Assembly (NCBI GenBank): GCA_900769905.1
Contig: CAAGIL010000061.1
Span: 1 to 7,152, forward strand
Reading direction: 5' to 3'
DNA from: Rikenellaceae bacterium
GTDB taxonomy: Bacteria; Bacteroidota; Bacteroidia; Bacteroidales; UBA932
Length of the DNA: 7,152 bases
Each line of letters opens with the position of its first letter. Within the stretch, counting starts at the first letter, position 1. The translations under genes were made by a program, and so were the position numbers. Shown in pieces: positions 6,766 to 7,152 of the stretch. The notes beneath the pieces are model-generated. The model had not been told where the DNA came from. It made no database searches and saw only the letters and a program-made list of their open reading frames with translations.

Positions 6766-6769
6766 CAGG
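6745..6769. repeat. 25-bp imperfect palindrome over the candidate -7 box
   Basis: The left half CCTGCATTGGA and right half TCCTTTGCAGG are complementary at 9 of 11 positions around an ATA centre; the two mismatches are T opposite T. The outer arms CCTGCA and TGCAGG are perfect. It covers the proposed -7 element of the rightward gene, a good place for a repressor. It could also be an activator site if the true promoter is elsewhere. Confidence 0.45.
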
Positions 6770-6779
6770 ACAATGAGTT

Positions 6780-6799
6780 AGGACGGACTAAGCCGTCTT
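6780..6799 (+). other. Small hairpin in the predicted 5' leader
   Basis: AGGACGG (6780-6786) pairs with CCGTCTT (6793-6799) around the 6-nt loop ACTAAG; the seven pairs include one G-T wobble. It ends 9 nt before the ATG at 6809. It could affect ribosome access or mRNA stability. It is too short and lacks the T tract expected of a strong terminator. Confidence 0.35.
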
Positions 6800-6808
6800 T
6801 CAACATAT

Positions 6809-7152
6809 ATGAAGAAAATTTACTCAGCCATCCTCGCAATCGCAGCGATTGCAATGGCATCCACGCAGAATCTTTCTGCCTGCACCGGCATCACTCTCCG
6901 CACCAAAGGCGGCGACGTGGTGGCAGCGCGCACAATTGAGTGGGCCGCATCTGACATGAACGCCCTCTTTGTTGTGGTGCCGCGCGGACACGTATGGCAG
7001 TCTCTCGTACCCGACGGTGCAAGCGGAATGCGTTTCACCGCGGAATATGGTTATGTCGGTCTTGCCGTTGAACAGTCCGAGTTCATCACGGAAGGACTCA
7101 ATGAAGCCGGGCTTTCCGCCGGTCTCTTCTATTTCCCTGACTACGGCCAGTA
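6809..7152 (+). CDS. Choloylglycine hydrolase / penicillin V acylase family enzyme, partial (right edge)
   Basis: The frame is open from ATG 6809 to the window edge, about 114 residues. The N-terminus is MKKIYSAILAIAAIAMASTQ, a signal peptide. Cys25 in LSACTGITL is the expected N-terminal nucleophile of this Ntn-hydrolase family, exposed by cleavage. Arg41 in VAARTIEWA lies 16 residues after it, matching the Cys2/Arg18 spacing of bile salt hydrolases; the next catalytic acid position (Asp21 in those enzymes) is Glu44 here. FVVVPRG, EYGYVGLA and ITEGLNEAGLSAGLFYFP match the linear amide C-N hydrolase fold. Known members hydrolyse conjugated bile salts, penicillin V or N-acyl homoserine lactones; the substrate here is undetermined. 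The gene is divergent from the transporter operon and need not belong to the sugar module. LSAC also resembles a lipobox, so export could be by either signal-peptidase route. Confidence 0.86.
   Translation, partial: MKKIYSAILAIAAIAMASTQNLSACTGITLRTKGGDVVAARTIEWAASDMNALFVVVPRGHVWQSLVPDGASGMRFTAEYGYVGLAVEQSEFITEGLNEAGLSAGLFYFPDYGQ

Noticed and set aside
6773..6781. Tiny upstream frame ATG AGT TAG before the acylase-family gene
   Set aside because: Two codons with no initiation signal; in AT-rich leaders such frames arise easily and the transcription start is not certain enough to place it in the mRNA.
1..7152. CRISPR array, tRNA/rRNA genes, insertion sequences or phage genes
   Set aside because: I saw no regularly spaced repeats, cloverleaf or rRNA-like sequence, transposase motifs or terminal inverted repeats anywhere in the window.

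Overview
The window looks like chromosomal DNA from a Bacteroidota member, probably a gut-type Bacteroidales. The evidence is the promoter style (TAnnTTTG-type -7 elements upstream of three genes), starts that mostly lack a Shine-Dalgarno and are preceded by A/T-rich DNA, and gene content typical of glycan-foraging Bacteroidales: secreted hydrolases, a GPH-type sugar transporter, a GH43 enzyme, an outer-membrane beta-barrel protein and a choloylglycine-hydrolase-family enzyme. Genus cannot be fixed from the sequence alone. Genes are GC-rich and the intergenic regions are AT-rich.

Layout, left to right. (1) 1-595, minus: the N-terminal part of an outer-membrane beta-barrel protein that runs off the left edge. 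(2) 596-692: a compact divergent promoter region. (3) 693-2609 and 2569-4098, plus: a two-gene unit of secreted hydrolases, namely an SGNH sialate O-acetylesterase-like carbohydrate esterase and a class C beta-lactamase-fold serine hydrolase. They overlap by 41 nt just after an A7 run. (4) 4114-4148: a strong bidirectional hairpin terminator between convergent units. (5) 4167-5150 and 5165-6598, minus: a two-gene operon in which a GPH/MelB-like sugar symporter comes first and a signal-less GH43 glycosidase follows 14 nt later. (6) 6599-6808: a 210-bp divergent regulatory region unusually rich in dyads. (7) 6809 to the right edge, plus: the N-terminal part of a secreted choloylglycine hydrolase / penicillin V acylase family enzyme.

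The central four genes can be read as a small carbohydrate module. The secreted esterase and its serine-hydrolase partner would remove ester decorations outside the cytoplasm, the symporter would import the freed oligosaccharide, and the cytoplasmic GH43 would cleave it. A xylan- or arabinose-containing substrate is the most economical guess but is inference. No SusC/SusD pair, sigma/anti-sigma pair or regulator gene lies in the window.

I found no clear sign of a wholly new system. The observations most worth a second look are the A7 run that determines where the esterase ends, the clustered dyads at 6709-6799, the inverted repeat on the transporter promoter, and the near-leaderless promoter of the esterase gene.
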